A stretch of 64,000 bases of DNA from a virus, in the IMG/VR virus record IMGVR_UViG_3300042934_000861, positions 17,705 to 81,704 of that record; one strand, written 5' to 3'. Position numbers and translations under genes: made by a program. Below, one piece after another: positions 48,510 to 60,300 of the stretch. Position 1 is the stretch's first letter. Each line of letters begins with the position of its first letter. The notes beneath the pieces are model-generated. The model was given only the letters and a program-made list of their open reading frames with translations. It did not search any database and had not been told where the DNA came from.

Positions 48510-48523
48510 ACTCATATCCCATT

Positions 48524-48560
48524 GAGGACTAAGGTTAATTCTTTAGTCTTCTTTTTATTT
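48524..48560 (+). terminator. Rho-independent terminator
   Basis: GAGGACTAAGG (48524-48534) pairs with CTTTAGTCTTC (48541-48551) over 11 bp including three G-U pairs, followed by TTTTTATTT. It closes the tail-tip transcript. Confidence 0.8.
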
Positions 48561-48580
48561 AACAAGGGAGGCGATCATAC

Positions 48581-48892
48581 ATGACTACCTTTTCTACTGG
48601 TTATCCGGTAGATACGCGTCCAGGGCCAAATGGAGATACGGTAAAACAAGCGGCAGAAAAGTTCATTTTAGAATTTGCAAAAGCTTACGGCGATCTGTCT
48701 AACTTCGAACAGCAGGTCGCTATTTTAATTGCGCACGGTGATGTGGATACTGTTGACGGTAAGCATGCAGACGGAACAGCAAATAATATTCCATTGCTTA
48801 ACGGCAGCACCAGGCTTACCAATGATACTGAGGGGACAGCCTGGAACATTCCTACATCTGACGTGGGCGGCAATATATGGATTGCGAAGTGA
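48581..48892 (+). CDS. Hypothetical tail-region protein (103 aa)
   Basis: ATG at 48581 behind AAGGGAGGCGATCATAC. The N terminus (FSTGYPVDTRPGPNGDTVKQ) and helix (AAEKFILEFAKAYGDLSNFE) are followed by a short tail-fibre-like end (DGKHADGTANNIPLLNGST, ATWNIPTSD-type). The VDGKHADGT unit is common in tail fibres. Probably a small structural adaptor. Confidence 0.55.
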   Translation: MTTFSTGYPVDTRPGPNGDTVKQAAEKFILEFAKAYGDLSNFEQQVAILIAHGDVDTVDGKHADGTANNIPLLNGSTRLTNDTEGTAWNIPTSDVGGNIWIAK

Positions 48893-48896
48893 TAAC

Positions 48897-49565
48897 ATGG
48901 CGGTGAGTGACTACAAGCTTTATATCCGTAAAATAGATGATACTTTAGGCGCGGTATCTACGGCCCATAAGTTATACACAGCTACTGAAGATATAGCAGA
49001 TGGAAAATTTATTGAACTGAAAGATGTATCTGGTGCACTAGTCTATTTGCCGATTACAAAGAATTTGAACAGCTATTTTGCTTCTTCGTTAACCTTTAGG
49101 GGGCAAGATGGTTCGATCTACAAAGCTAAAACTGAGTATTCCCCTTTTGATGCCCAACAAGATTTTGTGTCAAATGCTTATCTGTACAATCTTAGCGGAA
49201 ATGTGCCAGGAAAGTATTATTATCTTGGCAATATTCCTTTTGTGTCTCAGGACAAAACCAAGCCCCTGCTTGTAACGCTTAGGCTTACGGGCTGGACTGA
49301 TACAGGTGGTGGATGGGCTGATCAGGTTTATACAAAGATAGGAATAAGTATAGATAATACACCTTACATGATTAGAGAATATGCGTCTTACGGTAAGACT
49401 GGGACTGTACATTATACAGGGGAGTTAATAGCTGATAAAAAGGCTTATACCGTAGACGCAGGGCCTCACACAATAGGGCTTTGCATATGGGCAAAGTGTA
49501 CGTCAAAAGATCATAATTCGTGCTATATTGAATCTATTTCAATAAGCGTTGAACAGGAGGGATAA
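48897..49565 (+). CDS. Tail appendage protein (222 aa)
   Basis: ATG at 48897 behind GAAGTGATAAC; the long upstream frame from 48729 lies inside the preceding gene. Beta-rich throughout (YKLYIRKIDDTLGAVSTAHK, ITKNLNSYFASSLTFRGQDG, LLVTLRLTGWTDTGGGWADQ), like a jelly-roll head domain. No catalytic site seen. Probably part of the tail or head decoration. Confidence 0.5.
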   Translation: MAVSDYKLYIRKIDDTLGAVSTAHKLYTATEDIADGKFIELKDVSGALVYLPITKNLNSYFASSLTFRGQDGSIYKAKTEYSPFDAQQDFVSNAYLYNLSGNVPGKYYYLGNIPFVSQDKTKPLLVTLRLTGWTDTGGGWADQVYTKIGISIDNTPYMIREYASYGKTGTVHYTGELIADKKAYTVDAGPHTIGLCIWAKCTSKDHNSCYIESISISVEQEG

Positions 49566-49566
49566 C

Positions 49567-50148
49567 GTGGGATTTTTGAGTGGACTATTCGGGTCAAGCC
49601 CGAAGGTTAAAAATATAGCTGCACAAATTCAGCCTGAAACCGATTATGAGAAAGCTATGCGAGAGCAGCTTACAGGAGTTGCTACTGGGCTTCTTGGGTC
49701 AGCGAGTGGGTTAATTAATCAAGGGACAGACTTAATGTCGCAAACCGCTAATGGGCAAGTAAATGGCGATGTCGCGGCTAATCTGCAGCGCTTGAGCTTG
49801 GATAACTATAACAAGCAAGTTGGCTCAATTGCTAATAATATGGCGTTTCGCAACCTTGGCTCTAACTCTATGACGCAAAACGCATTAGCTCAGGCTGGTA
49901 CAGATGCTAATAATTGGGTAATGGATAACCTGCAATCGGTACTTAATCAGCAGGGGCAAACTGCACAAAGTTTATATAGTATGGGGCAAGGCAATACATC
50001 TTTGGCTAGTGGTTTGTACGATAATTGGTTAGGCTTTAGGCAAAGTATGAGCCAGCCAGCTCAGACTGCGGTTACTCAGGGCAGTAGCGGCTTGTTAGGT
50101 TCCGCGTTAAGTGGGTGGGCTTCAGGTGGTTTTAAAGGATTGAAATAA
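49567..50148 (+). CDS. Ejection/internal virion protein-like (193 aa)
   Basis: GTG at 49567 behind AGGAGGGATAAC. The product is glycine-, alanine- and glutamine-rich with small helices (VATGLLGSASGLINQGTDLM, NNMAFRNLGSNSMTQNALAQ) and ends GSALSGWASGGFKGLK. The start GFLSGLFGSSPKVK is typical of the small ejection proteins of P22-like phages. It would be carried in the head and injected before DNA. Confidence 0.6.
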   Translation: MGFLSGLFGSSPKVKNIAAQIQPETDYEKAMREQLTGVATGLLGSASGLINQGTDLMSQTANGQVNGDVAANLQRLSLDNYNKQVGSIANNMAFRNLGSNSMTQNALAQAGTDANNWVMDNLQSVLNQQGQTAQSLYSMGQGNTSLASGLYDNWLGFRQSMSQPAQTAVTQGSSGLLGSALSGWASGGFKGLK

Positions 50149-50175
50149 ACTGAACAATGAGAAGGGGGTGTGCTT

Positions 50176-51303
50176 ATGGCTATTTTGATCCCAGCTGATA
50201 ATCGCTGGGGAGATATAGGAAGTTTAGTAGGAAGTTATTTGGGGTATGAACGTGCTAAAAAGAGAGAAAGAGAAGGGATGAATCAGCTATTAACTGCTTA
50301 TAATGCCAAGGAACAGGGTTTGCAAACGCAGCAGCAAAATGTTTTACAATCTATTGATAATACTTACAGTGGCGGTGTTCCAACTTTGGAAGCTGGAATG
50401 TCTGCAATTTTAGGTGAAGATAACTCTGGTGAGCAGCAGGCTGTCTCGCAACAAGCGCTACAAGCGCGCAATCAATACACAACGCAAAAACGTAGTGCAG
50501 AGTTGAATCCGCTAAAACTCAATGCCGCAGATATACTCTCTATAGCAACCACGGGAGCAAAAGCTGGAATGTCAGCTGATCAAGCCTATAAACTAGCTGG
50601 AACGATGGCCGGTGATTTTAATGCAAAACAGGATCAAGCTAAGCAAGCGCATTTACTTAATTCTTTTTTGACTAAATACCAAGCATCTCCTGATTATAAT
50701 TCACGAAACAATGCACTAGTTGAATATATGGCACTTACAGGTAACACAAAAGACTTGCCGGATGTTTATAAAGCCGGGATAGGTGACTATACTGTAAAAG
50801 AAGATGATCTTGGCGATCGAGTGATACAGACAATGTATGATAAGAAATCGGGTCCATATGGAAAAGTATCTATGCAGCAATTTGGGAAAGGATTAGATCC
50901 TACCAACAAATATACTGCCGACATGGGATATAAAGGTAGAATTGATGCTGCTAATATAAATGGTCAGTATGGTTTGTTGCGTAAGCAAACTCCTAGTGCT
51001 GCAGGTTCTGGTAAATCAAGTAAAGGGTCTGCTAGCGAAGAAAAGTATTATGCTGGGCCTAGCACTAACGCCAAAGATATTGATACTGCTAAAGCTATGC
51101 TAGCCGGTATTGCTAGTATGGATGATGCCGGTCAAATACGTGAGAATCTGGAAGCATATGAAAACTTTTTTAAGAAGTCATTAGGAACTGAAGCTGCAGA
51201 AAATCACATTGCATATATACTTATGGAAGCTGAACGTAGAGGGTTGCCTAATTCGTATGTGAGTAGCAGTGCTGCAGATGGATGGCAAGCAAAGAATCGT
51301 TAG
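50176..51303 (+). CDS. Internal virion/ejection protein-like (375 aa)
   Basis: ATG at 50176 behind AAGGGGGTGTGCTT. Helical, glutamine- and alanine-rich product (MNQLLTAYNAKEQGLQTQQQ, LQARNQYTTQKRSAELNPLK) without membrane helix except a weak N-terminal segment (WGDIGSLVGSYLGYERAKK). With the preceding gene and the giant gene after it, it forms the three-gene ejection set found at this place in many short-tailed phages. Confidence 0.6.
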   Translation: MAILIPADNRWGDIGSLVGSYLGYERAKKREREGMNQLLTAYNAKEQGLQTQQQNVLQSIDNTYSGGVPTLEAGMSAILGEDNSGEQQAVSQQALQARNQYTTQKRSAELNPLKLNAADILSIATTGAKAGMSADQAYKLAGTMAGDFNAKQDQAKQAHLLNSFLTKYQASPDYNSRNNALVEYMALTGNTKDLPDVYKAGIGDYTVKEDDLGDRVIQTMYDKKSGPYGKVSMQQFGKGLDPTNKYTADMGYKGRIDAANINGQYGLLRKQTPSAAGSGKSSKGSASEEKYYAGPSTNAKDIDTAKAMLAGIASMDDAGQIRENLEAYENFFKKSLGTEAAENHIAYILMEAERRGLPNSYVSSSAADGWQAKNR

Positions 51304-51318
51304 GGGGTATAATGGCAT

Positions 51319-54300
51319 ATGAGTTTTACACGTAATTTTTCGCAGGATTTACAGGCTGCAATCAAAGAAAACGAACAAAAAATATTGGATATACAATCGG
51401 AACAATATGCAAATATACCTTTAACCATAGAAAGGCCGTCAGCTGACGGCCTTTCTTCCAATCAACCTAATCAAACCTTCGTTGACTTTGGTGGATTGCA
51501 ACCATGGGAACTATCTTCTGAGGCAAATGTTGCTAATTATGATCAGCCTAAATTATCAGGGGTTTCTAAGGCAGTTGTTGATGCTTTGCCATATGGTGTT
51601 GGTAGTGCAATTTCGCTCATCAATAATGCTGTAAAAACAATGGGCAAACCTCAATATATTTCTGATAAAGAGTGGGATGCAAAGCAGCCCCCTTTAATTA
51701 AATGGATCGACAATATCGGAGAAGGTTTGCAAAAGGCATCCCCAATACAGAAGTATGAGAGTTATACTCCAGAGTGGTGGGCTCAAACTTTAACAACTAT
51801 GGCACCGCTTAGTGTTGGACTTGGCGCGGCTACCTTGGCGAGTATGAGATCTGGGAATCCATCCGCACTAGCGCAATCAGGAGAATATGCAGCAATGAAT
51901 GTACTTGGCCGTGGAATTGGTGCTGCCAAGAATGTACCTGCTGCAGCAAATGCTTTCGAAAAACTATCAGGGCTTTCGCCAGCAGCTGCTAAAATTGCTG
52001 CTAATGCGCCGGCGGCTTTATCTAAATATGCAGGTAATGTTTTAAGTGGTGCATATATTCAAGCGCCAGCTGCTTATGCTGAAGCGCAAGTTGAAGGAAA
52101 CGATGCCTATACTGAAGCGGTTGAGTCAGGACTTTCACACCAGCAAGCAGACCTTGTTCGCAAGAAAGTTGTTGAGTTGAATTTAAAACTTTTGACAGGC
52201 TCTAATGCTCTTGAAATTGCAACAGCCTTTACGGAATTGCCTTTTAAGGGACCCCAGCGAATATTGCGGAATGCGTTGGGTGAAACTGCTCGGTATGGAA
52301 TAAATGGAGTGCAAAACGCCGCGGAGGAAGTTGGTCAGGAGAACGTTAAGCGCTCAGCTTTGCTTGAAGCCTTAGATAAAGAAATACAAAGTACTGACGC
52401 AACAACTCCTGAAGGAACACAACGCCAAAAGAATTTAATTGAAGCTCGCAGTAAGATTCCAGAAGCGCAATGGAATCCTTTAAAATTGGATGATAATTTG
52501 ATGGAGCAGGCTGCAGGTGGGTTTGGGGCTGGTGTTCTGTTTAATGTTCCAGGGACGGTTTCACGTGTTAGAAAAGGTGATTTTTCAAAAGAAAAGCCTG
52601 CTGAGAATGTTACCTCTGAAATGAATGGGCTTATAAATAAACAGTCTGAAGTCAATGCTCAATCGTCACTGCCTGAAATGAAAGTACCTAGCTTTAAAAC
52701 AGAAGAAGAATTGAACAACTATGAAGTTGATGCAATCATGCAAGCTATTGATAGTGGGGATATATCGGCAGAAGATGGCATAACGCCCATAACGCCTAAA
52801 GGTACGGAACTTCTTTCGAACCTTGAACAGCAACGGAATACTTTTTTTGATAGTATTCAGCAAGCTGCTTTGCCGGTTGACACACAACAAACACCTCATG
52901 AGTATTCCATTCTGCAAAAGCCGGACTTGTCAAGTGTTGAACAAATACAGCCTTTTATAACTCCAGAGCAAAAGCAGCAGGAATTAGTGCAACAGGAGTC
53001 TTTAAAGCAAAAAGAAGGGCGACTACAGGCAGAAAAGCAATTGCTGGACATTACTGGGCAGAGTGCGGCAAATATTATAACTCCGGAATCGCCGCGAGCA
53101 ACAGATATAATTTTACCTGGTCAAACTCCTAATGAAGCTGGCATTCAAGCTATAGCTGAACTAAGGCAAAAGCTCATTCCTCAAAAACCTGAACCATTAC
53201 CGGATTCTTGGCAGGCTGGCATGAGGAGGCGCTTGGCAAGTTCTGTTCAGCGCAAAGACTTAGCAACTGCAGCGAATATTGCGCGGGAGCTTGGCTTAAA
53301 TGATAAAGTGAAACTTTATGAGGGGGCTGTTATTCAGCCTAATGTTCGTGAAAAAATAACGGTAGATGAGCTTAAACGGGCAGACAACTATAATAAGCTT
53401 GACGATTTAAGCAAGTTGTTCGTTGATGTGTTAGATCATCATAAAGCACCTCTTAACCTTGTACAAACTGAAATTGAGACTGCTCATAATCACATGGTGG
53501 ATAATTATATAAATCTTTTGCGCAACCAAATGAAACAAGGTGTTATTAGTCGTGGTGGTTCCATGAACTATAAGTGGTACCGGGATGCGCTTGAAACCTA
53601 TAAGCGCCAGATGACTAGTAAAAGCACAGGAAAAGAATATATCGGTTATCCTAAGAAGGATGATTGGGAATATATCCTTCATCAGACAGCTTTGGATCAT
53701 TTGCGTAATGGATACAATGATCCTACATATGGACCACAGATATCTGACCAGGACTTAAATTTATATAATGATTTGGAGGCTGCCATTGATGGAATCAAAC
53801 AAGTCAGAGAAAAAATCACCCCTGCCCTCGATGGGTCTTTACGAGCAAATGAGTCCAGTGGCACAAAAGGCAATCGAAGTCTTCAAGCAGCAGCACAAGA
53901 CGCAATACCGGTTGCCAGAGAACTTGGAAAACCAGTAAATAGTGATGTCTCGCCAAAGGCTCTGACAAATGAAGTAATAAAAGCACCAGTTAACAATGTT
54001 GTTTCAGAAAAAGTACCAGGTTCAGAAGAAACCTTAATTGCAGAGTCTAAATTACCAGTGCCAAAAGAGTCGAAGGTTGAATCTCCTGAAATATCTTCAC
54101 GTAATGTTGGCGAGGCTGGTTTTAACAGCAGTGAGGAAAATCGCAATCGCTTAAAAGACAAATTACTTGAAAGGGCTGGTAAAAAGCCAAAGGAATCGAA
54201 AAAAATCAACATCGTTGATGATTCGGATGCTGCATTGCAAGCTGCACTAAATGATTTACAGAAAGAACTATCAAACATATCCTCGACACCTGTTTTTAAT

Positions 54301-57300
54301 CCTGCATTGATGAGTGCTGCATTTAAAGTTGGGGCGATTCATTTGCAGCGTGGTATTAATTCTTTTTCTTCTTGGTCGGATAGGATGGTACAAACTGTTG
54401 GTAAAAAGATTGAGCCCTTTTTAAACAGTGTCTGGAAATCGATATCATCATGGCCTGCTGATGTTAAATATGACAGCGAATTGGCAAATACGTTATTTGA
54501 GTACGTTGGTGTTCTATATCAAGATGGCATTACTGGAAAAGAGGAAGTCAGGCAACGTATCAATGAAGATATTGGCTCCGAGTATGATAATCTAATCGAT
54601 GCCATTTACAATGGCGTTTCTGAATGGCCAGGATTTAAAAAGGATGTTGCGGAAATTGCAAGTTCTGGAGTAGAATCAAAGAAAGAGGGTGAGGTTAATG
54701 ATAGGGATAGCGTCAAGGATATGGAACGAAATAGCCCAGACGTGTCCGATAGAGACGGAATGGGGGCAACAATACTTCCCGATGGATCAAGAGGAGCTAG
54801 CCGAAGCGATGGAGGAAGAAGCGACAAGACTGGAAGCCAAGGGGCTGGATCAGACAGTGGTGTTGGCGTATCTGACAGTAGCTCCATTAGTGGCAGAAGC
54901 TCAGGGGATAAGGGAGTACGCCAAAACTCATCCGTGGATAAGAAACGCTCTTCCGGAAGTGACATCTTTGGAGGAAGCGACAATTCTAGCAACACGGGAG
55001 TACCGGCTGACCCAAGAGCAGCAGAAGCAGTTGATGAATCTGCTGCAGACCGAACCGAAACTTCAGAGAAGTTAGAAGCGCAGAAAAAAGCTGAATCTAT
55101 TAATGTCAAGGTAGCTGACCTGGATAACATCCGGAAAACGCTACCTTTTTTGATGCCCGAACAACAAGATGATGTTTATTTTGCTGAGCAGAGATTCACA
55201 GTGCCAGATGGTTACGGTGTGCTGTTTACAAACGGGACCGGTACTGGTAAAACATATTCCGGACTTGGGGTTGTAAAGAGATTTGCTATGCAAGGCAAGA
55301 ATAATATTCTTATTGCGGCTCCAAACAGTAAGATTATTGATGGATGGATTAGCTCTGGCAGAAACTTAAATTTGTCCATATCAAAATTGGATGATACTAA
55401 ATCAGCAGGTGCCGGTATAACAATTACAACATATGCTAATCTTGGCCAAAACCAAGAACTATCTAATCGTAATTGGGACCTGATTGTTACCGACGAATCA
55501 CATTATTTGGCTAGTAGTCAAAGTGGTGGTGTAACTGGCGCCGCAGATAATCTTCGGGCAATTGCGGTTCATAAGCGGGGATATTACTCTCGTTTTAATA
55601 ATATTGAAAAAGAACTTGTACAACAAGAAAGTGATGCATGGGACGAAGTGAGGCTTAGCGAGAAGTCGGAAGACAGGACAGCTATCGCAAAAGTACCCGC
55701 TCTTGAGAATAAGGCGAGAGAAATATCGACAAAAGTTCATGCGCTGCGTGATAAGTATTATAAAGAGTGGGATGAAATTAAGCCACAAGATAAGCCGAGG
55801 GTTTTATTTTTATCTGCTACGCCATTTGCTTATGTTGAAAATATCGACTATGCAGAAGGGTTTCTTTTTAACTATGGTGAAAGCTCGAATTCTCAGGCTT
55901 ATAATGCTCCGGATGCGAGGGAAAAGTTCTTCATTAACCATTTTGGCTACCGTATGCGATACAATAAGCTAACAAAACCTGATTCACAAGTCGATAATGA
56001 AGTAATGGAGCAGCAATTCCATGAGTGGCTGCGTAAACAAGGTTCTTTATCTGGCCGTATGCTTTCAGTAGACAAAGATTATGAGCGTAAATTCTCCCTG
56101 GTTAATGATGCTATAGGCGCTAAAATTGATGAAGGTCTTCAGTGGCTGTTTGAAACTGATAGTGGTAAATATCGCGAGTTATACGACTTTGTGATGGAAC
56201 GCTTTAAGTATCATGACCGAATGTATCTTTTGGAATCTATTAAATCGCGGCATGCCGTGAACATGATTAAAGACCATATTGCGCTAGGCCGCAAGGTAGT
56301 GGTATTCCATGATTTTAACAAAGGCGGGGGGTTCCATCCGTTTAAGTTTGACTATGTTCCAAATGATATTCGGGAACAATACAATAACTTTTCATCAAAG
56401 CGGCGTGACTTAATCAATCTGGATTTTAGTGATCTGAAGTCTCCAATTGCTCAAATGAAGGCTTCCTTTGGAGAAAAAGCTCTATTCTTTAATGGTACAG
56501 TTCCAGATAAGGTGCGTAGGAATAATGTTGATATATTTAATCAAGATGACGGCGAAAAGAGTTTACTTGTGGTTCAGTCTGATGCTGGCCGGGAAGGGAT
56601 TAGTTTACACGATACTACAGGCAAACACCAAAGAGTACTCATCAATCTTGGCATGCCTGTAAAACCGACTGCTGCGATACAAATTGAAGGACGCATTTAC
56701 CGAGTAGGGCAAAAATCGGATGCTATATTTAGGTATCTGAACACAGGAACGAGTTTTGAACGTTATACATTTGCGACTAAAATAGCTGAACGTGCTACGA
56801 CGGCTGAAAACCTTGCATTAGGGCAAGATGCGCGGAGATTAAAAGAGGCTTTTATTGATGCATACCAATTAAGTGACGATTATCCTGCTGGTGCTCAGGG
56901 TGAGGGTAGAGGTGGCAAGGCCGGGGACCGGGCAAGTCGTCAGGAAATGACCAATTTTAAAAGAGCTATATCGTATTACTTCGGTCAACAAAAGAAGACA
57001 AATAGGAACAAAGCAGCCGAGGGGACTGATTATTTTGCTACGCCAGAGCCAGTAGGCTTAAAAATGGTAGAGTGGGCTGATATGAAGGAGGGAGAAAGAG
57101 CGCTTGAACCATCGGCTGGCCATGGAGCGATTGCGAGATTTTTCCCTGAAAAAGGCGATCATGTAATGATTGAGCCGAGTTATGAACTTGGCCCATTGGC
57201 GGCTATGAATAGTCCTGCAAAGCTTGTTGCTGAACGTTTTGAAAACTATCATATAGTTAATAAGTTTCATTCTATTATAATGAACCCGCCATATGGCCAT

Positions 57301-60300
57301 GGTGGTAAGACGGCTATTGAGCATGTTGCTAAAGCCTTTCAACATTTATATAATGGCGGTAGAATCGTTGCGTTAATACCAGACGGTGGAATGACTGATA
57401 AGCGGTTTGAACGTTGGCAGGAATCAGATGCTGCTGATGGAGCTTATCTTGTAGGGGAAATAAAACTTCCGTCCGTAACCTTTGAACGCGCCGGTACTGG
57501 TATCAGAACTAAAATTGTTATTATTGAAAAGCACAAAGAAAAAGACAGTGAGTTGCTTCATAAATTACAGCAGCGTAATGTCGATCTTTCTAACGTCGAT
57601 AATATCAATGAGTTGTTTGAGCGACTAGAGAACCTATCAATGCCTGGTCGAGTTTTAAAAGACGAACAAGCTCAAAGAATGGAAGTCGTTAAGGAGCAAA
57701 AAACGGAATCTATAACTTTTGAACTTGGCGAATTTAAGCATACAAAAACTCTAAAACCTATATATGTTGCTACACCTATGAAGCACTTAGGTGATGATTT
57801 TAGTAAAATATCAAAAATCGCAAAACAACATGATGGGTGGTATAACAGTTTTAATAAGGGGGGAGCTCTAAAGGGGTTTGCATTTGAAAATGCTGCAGCC
57901 AGAAAAGCCTTTATGGATGAGATTAGTGAAACTAAACTAATTGGACAAGCAGACAAGCTTGCAGTTGGCTTTGACCCTACCTTTGGTAAATTTGATAATG
58001 TTGATATTGAAGCTGCTCTTCGCCCGTATATCAAAAAAGCGACAGATGCTATTCCGCGTTTAGTTCGATTAGGTGAGCATCTAATGGAGCAAGGATATGT
58101 AACCGGTAAACAGTGGATGGCAAAGATGCATGAAACTCTTGGCGATATGTGGAATAACTTTAGATCGGTCATTGGTAGGGTTTGGAAGGAAGTGCGGGAT
58201 GCTGCAGCAAATAAACGTACGAATAATGTAGTTGGGGGTGGTAATGGTGGACAAGGTGGAAAGCAAGCGCCTGGAGGAAGAGGCCCGTCAGAAGATAATC
58301 GAAATAACAGGAGAAGATCCGATGGAATCGGAGTGGGCAGAAACGAACATGAGGAATCTGCTGATGAAGGGGCAAGAGTACGAGAACGCTTTGAGAGCAG
58401 CTTATCAAAAGAACAAGTAGAACTGATTTTAAAGGCGATTAAAGATTATCATGGTGATCTGGCACAACAGGTTAAAACATTCATAGCTGCCGGCAAGGTC
58501 ACATATGCAATGGGAACTGTTGAAGACTTCTCTGGAATTCGTTCTCAGCAAATGGCCAGATACTTACCGCTTGATAGAAAAATCATCTTCAATCCAAACC
58601 TTTTTGGCGACGATTTAGCTCAGATATTCCTTCATGAAACTATTCATAGTATGGACCATAATGGCGTGTTTGACAGTGAAGTTCTTGGTTATATAAAAGG
58701 CAAGTGGATAACAGAAGGGACTGCTGTTATTCAGGAGCTTAGAGCTAATGATAAAATCACATATGAAAAACTTGTTGATATCATTAAAAATGAGCGAAAT
58801 TTAGATAAGTTAATAAAGCGATTTATTCAAAACCAGGATCTTGATATTCGTGCTATTAATTCTAAATTGCGTAGCTTTAGCAATGAAGATAAAACATATA
58901 CAGATTTAGTGTCTGTTTATGCGTTAGCTAAAGTGACTTTGAGTAAGCAGCAGTTTAGCCTGTTTGATAAACTCTTTGAACAAGAGGGATTAGCTTACTA
59001 TCTCTCCGAGAATCCGGATGTTGCTGCAGATGTATTAAGTCAAACACGTGGAGGCAGTCAATCAACTGACGTAGAGCCTAAAGCTGCAGAAAACAGAAAG
59101 TCATCCGTAAAAGGTGAAATGACCTTTCGTCCTGCTGCCAAGGATGGAAAAACCGATTTTACTGAACAAAACAAGCGTATGATGGCTGGCCTTGAAAAAC
59201 GTGGATGGAGTAGAAGTGAAAATCAAGACGGATCTGTAACCTATAGACAATTTGATCAGCAGGCACCCAAATCTGAAACACCAACTACTGCGGAGAGTAA
59301 CCAGGAAAGGACTGGAACTAATCAATTTAAAGTCCCAGAAAAGCTGGTGTTTAAATTTACGAAGCCTAATGTTCAAAAAATTAGTCGTAGAGAGATCCGT
59401 GATAAGATTACTGAATTATTTGCACCGGTGAGGTGGGGAAGAGCTTCGTCTTCAAATGAATTCAAAGAGTTTGCAAATGTCATCCGCAGTCAAAAAGCGT
59501 TTGACTTTCCCGGTCTGTTAAATTCAATTGGAGAGCTCTTAGACAATCAATTTAAGCTAAATGAATTGCCTCATGCCGTGGAAGTTAAAGATGGCGTAGG
59601 GCAATTTTTTATTGACTACATTACGGGGAATACCGCTCAATATCCGAACTATGCAAAAGAGTTCGAAAAGGCCATAGGAGCCAAATTGCGGGATGTTAGA
59701 ACTATTCAAGATATGATGTATCGTTGGTATAATCAAACATCCAGAGAAAGAGTAAGCGGGGTTATTTCCTGGGATCAAAAAGAAAAATTGACGATTCGAT
59801 CCTTGTCAGCTAAAAGTAAAGAACAAGCTGGTAAAGCGATGGCTTATGTTTATCGACAGCTAGTTGAGCGCCGCTTTCCTATGAAACAAGCAATTGATCA
59901 AGTAGAAAAGATGATTGGCAAAAAGCTTCCTATTGAACAGAATCCATATATTCAAGCCTTATTAACCCGTGGCTTAGCTGGTAAGGCTAATGCTATGCTT
60001 GGGATCGGTAAAAACAAAAGTACTAGTGTGCAGACTGTACGTGATGGCTTAAGGGCTGTTCACCCGAATGTAGATTTTAGCAAATTTATTCCGTTGTCTG
60101 ACATTATTAGTTCGATTGGTGCGGACCGGAATGAAGAGGTTTACCAAGAGTTATTTGAATATGTTGTTTCTAAGCATATGCTTACTGTAGCAAGTAAAAA
60201 AGAAGCACCTCTTGATTACGAAGATTGGTTAAATACGGTTGAGTCTGCACGGCCGGAAATTGTAACCGCTGGAAGGCAAATCGTTGATTTTAGTAATAAC

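Noticed and set aside
51312-51335. Eight-codon frame just before the giant gene's start
   Set aside because: It has better ribosome-site spacing than the giant gene and might be a tiny upstream frame, but nothing else supports it.
54606-55130. 174-codon open frame on the minus strand opposite nested gene 2
   Set aside because: It is opposite the Ser/Gly/Asp-rich stretch, has no ribosome binding site, and its composition mirrors the other strand. A shadow of the two + strand frames.
55703-55972. 89-codon alternative + frame within the helicase part of the giant gene
   Set aside because: Unlike the three nested genes it has no Shine-Dalgarno, is rich in arginine and hydrophobic residues, and overlies conserved helicase sequence.
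57672-58172. 166-codon minus-strand frame opposite the giant gene
   Set aside because: No ribosome binding site, and the + strand frame has a clear repeated domain here.
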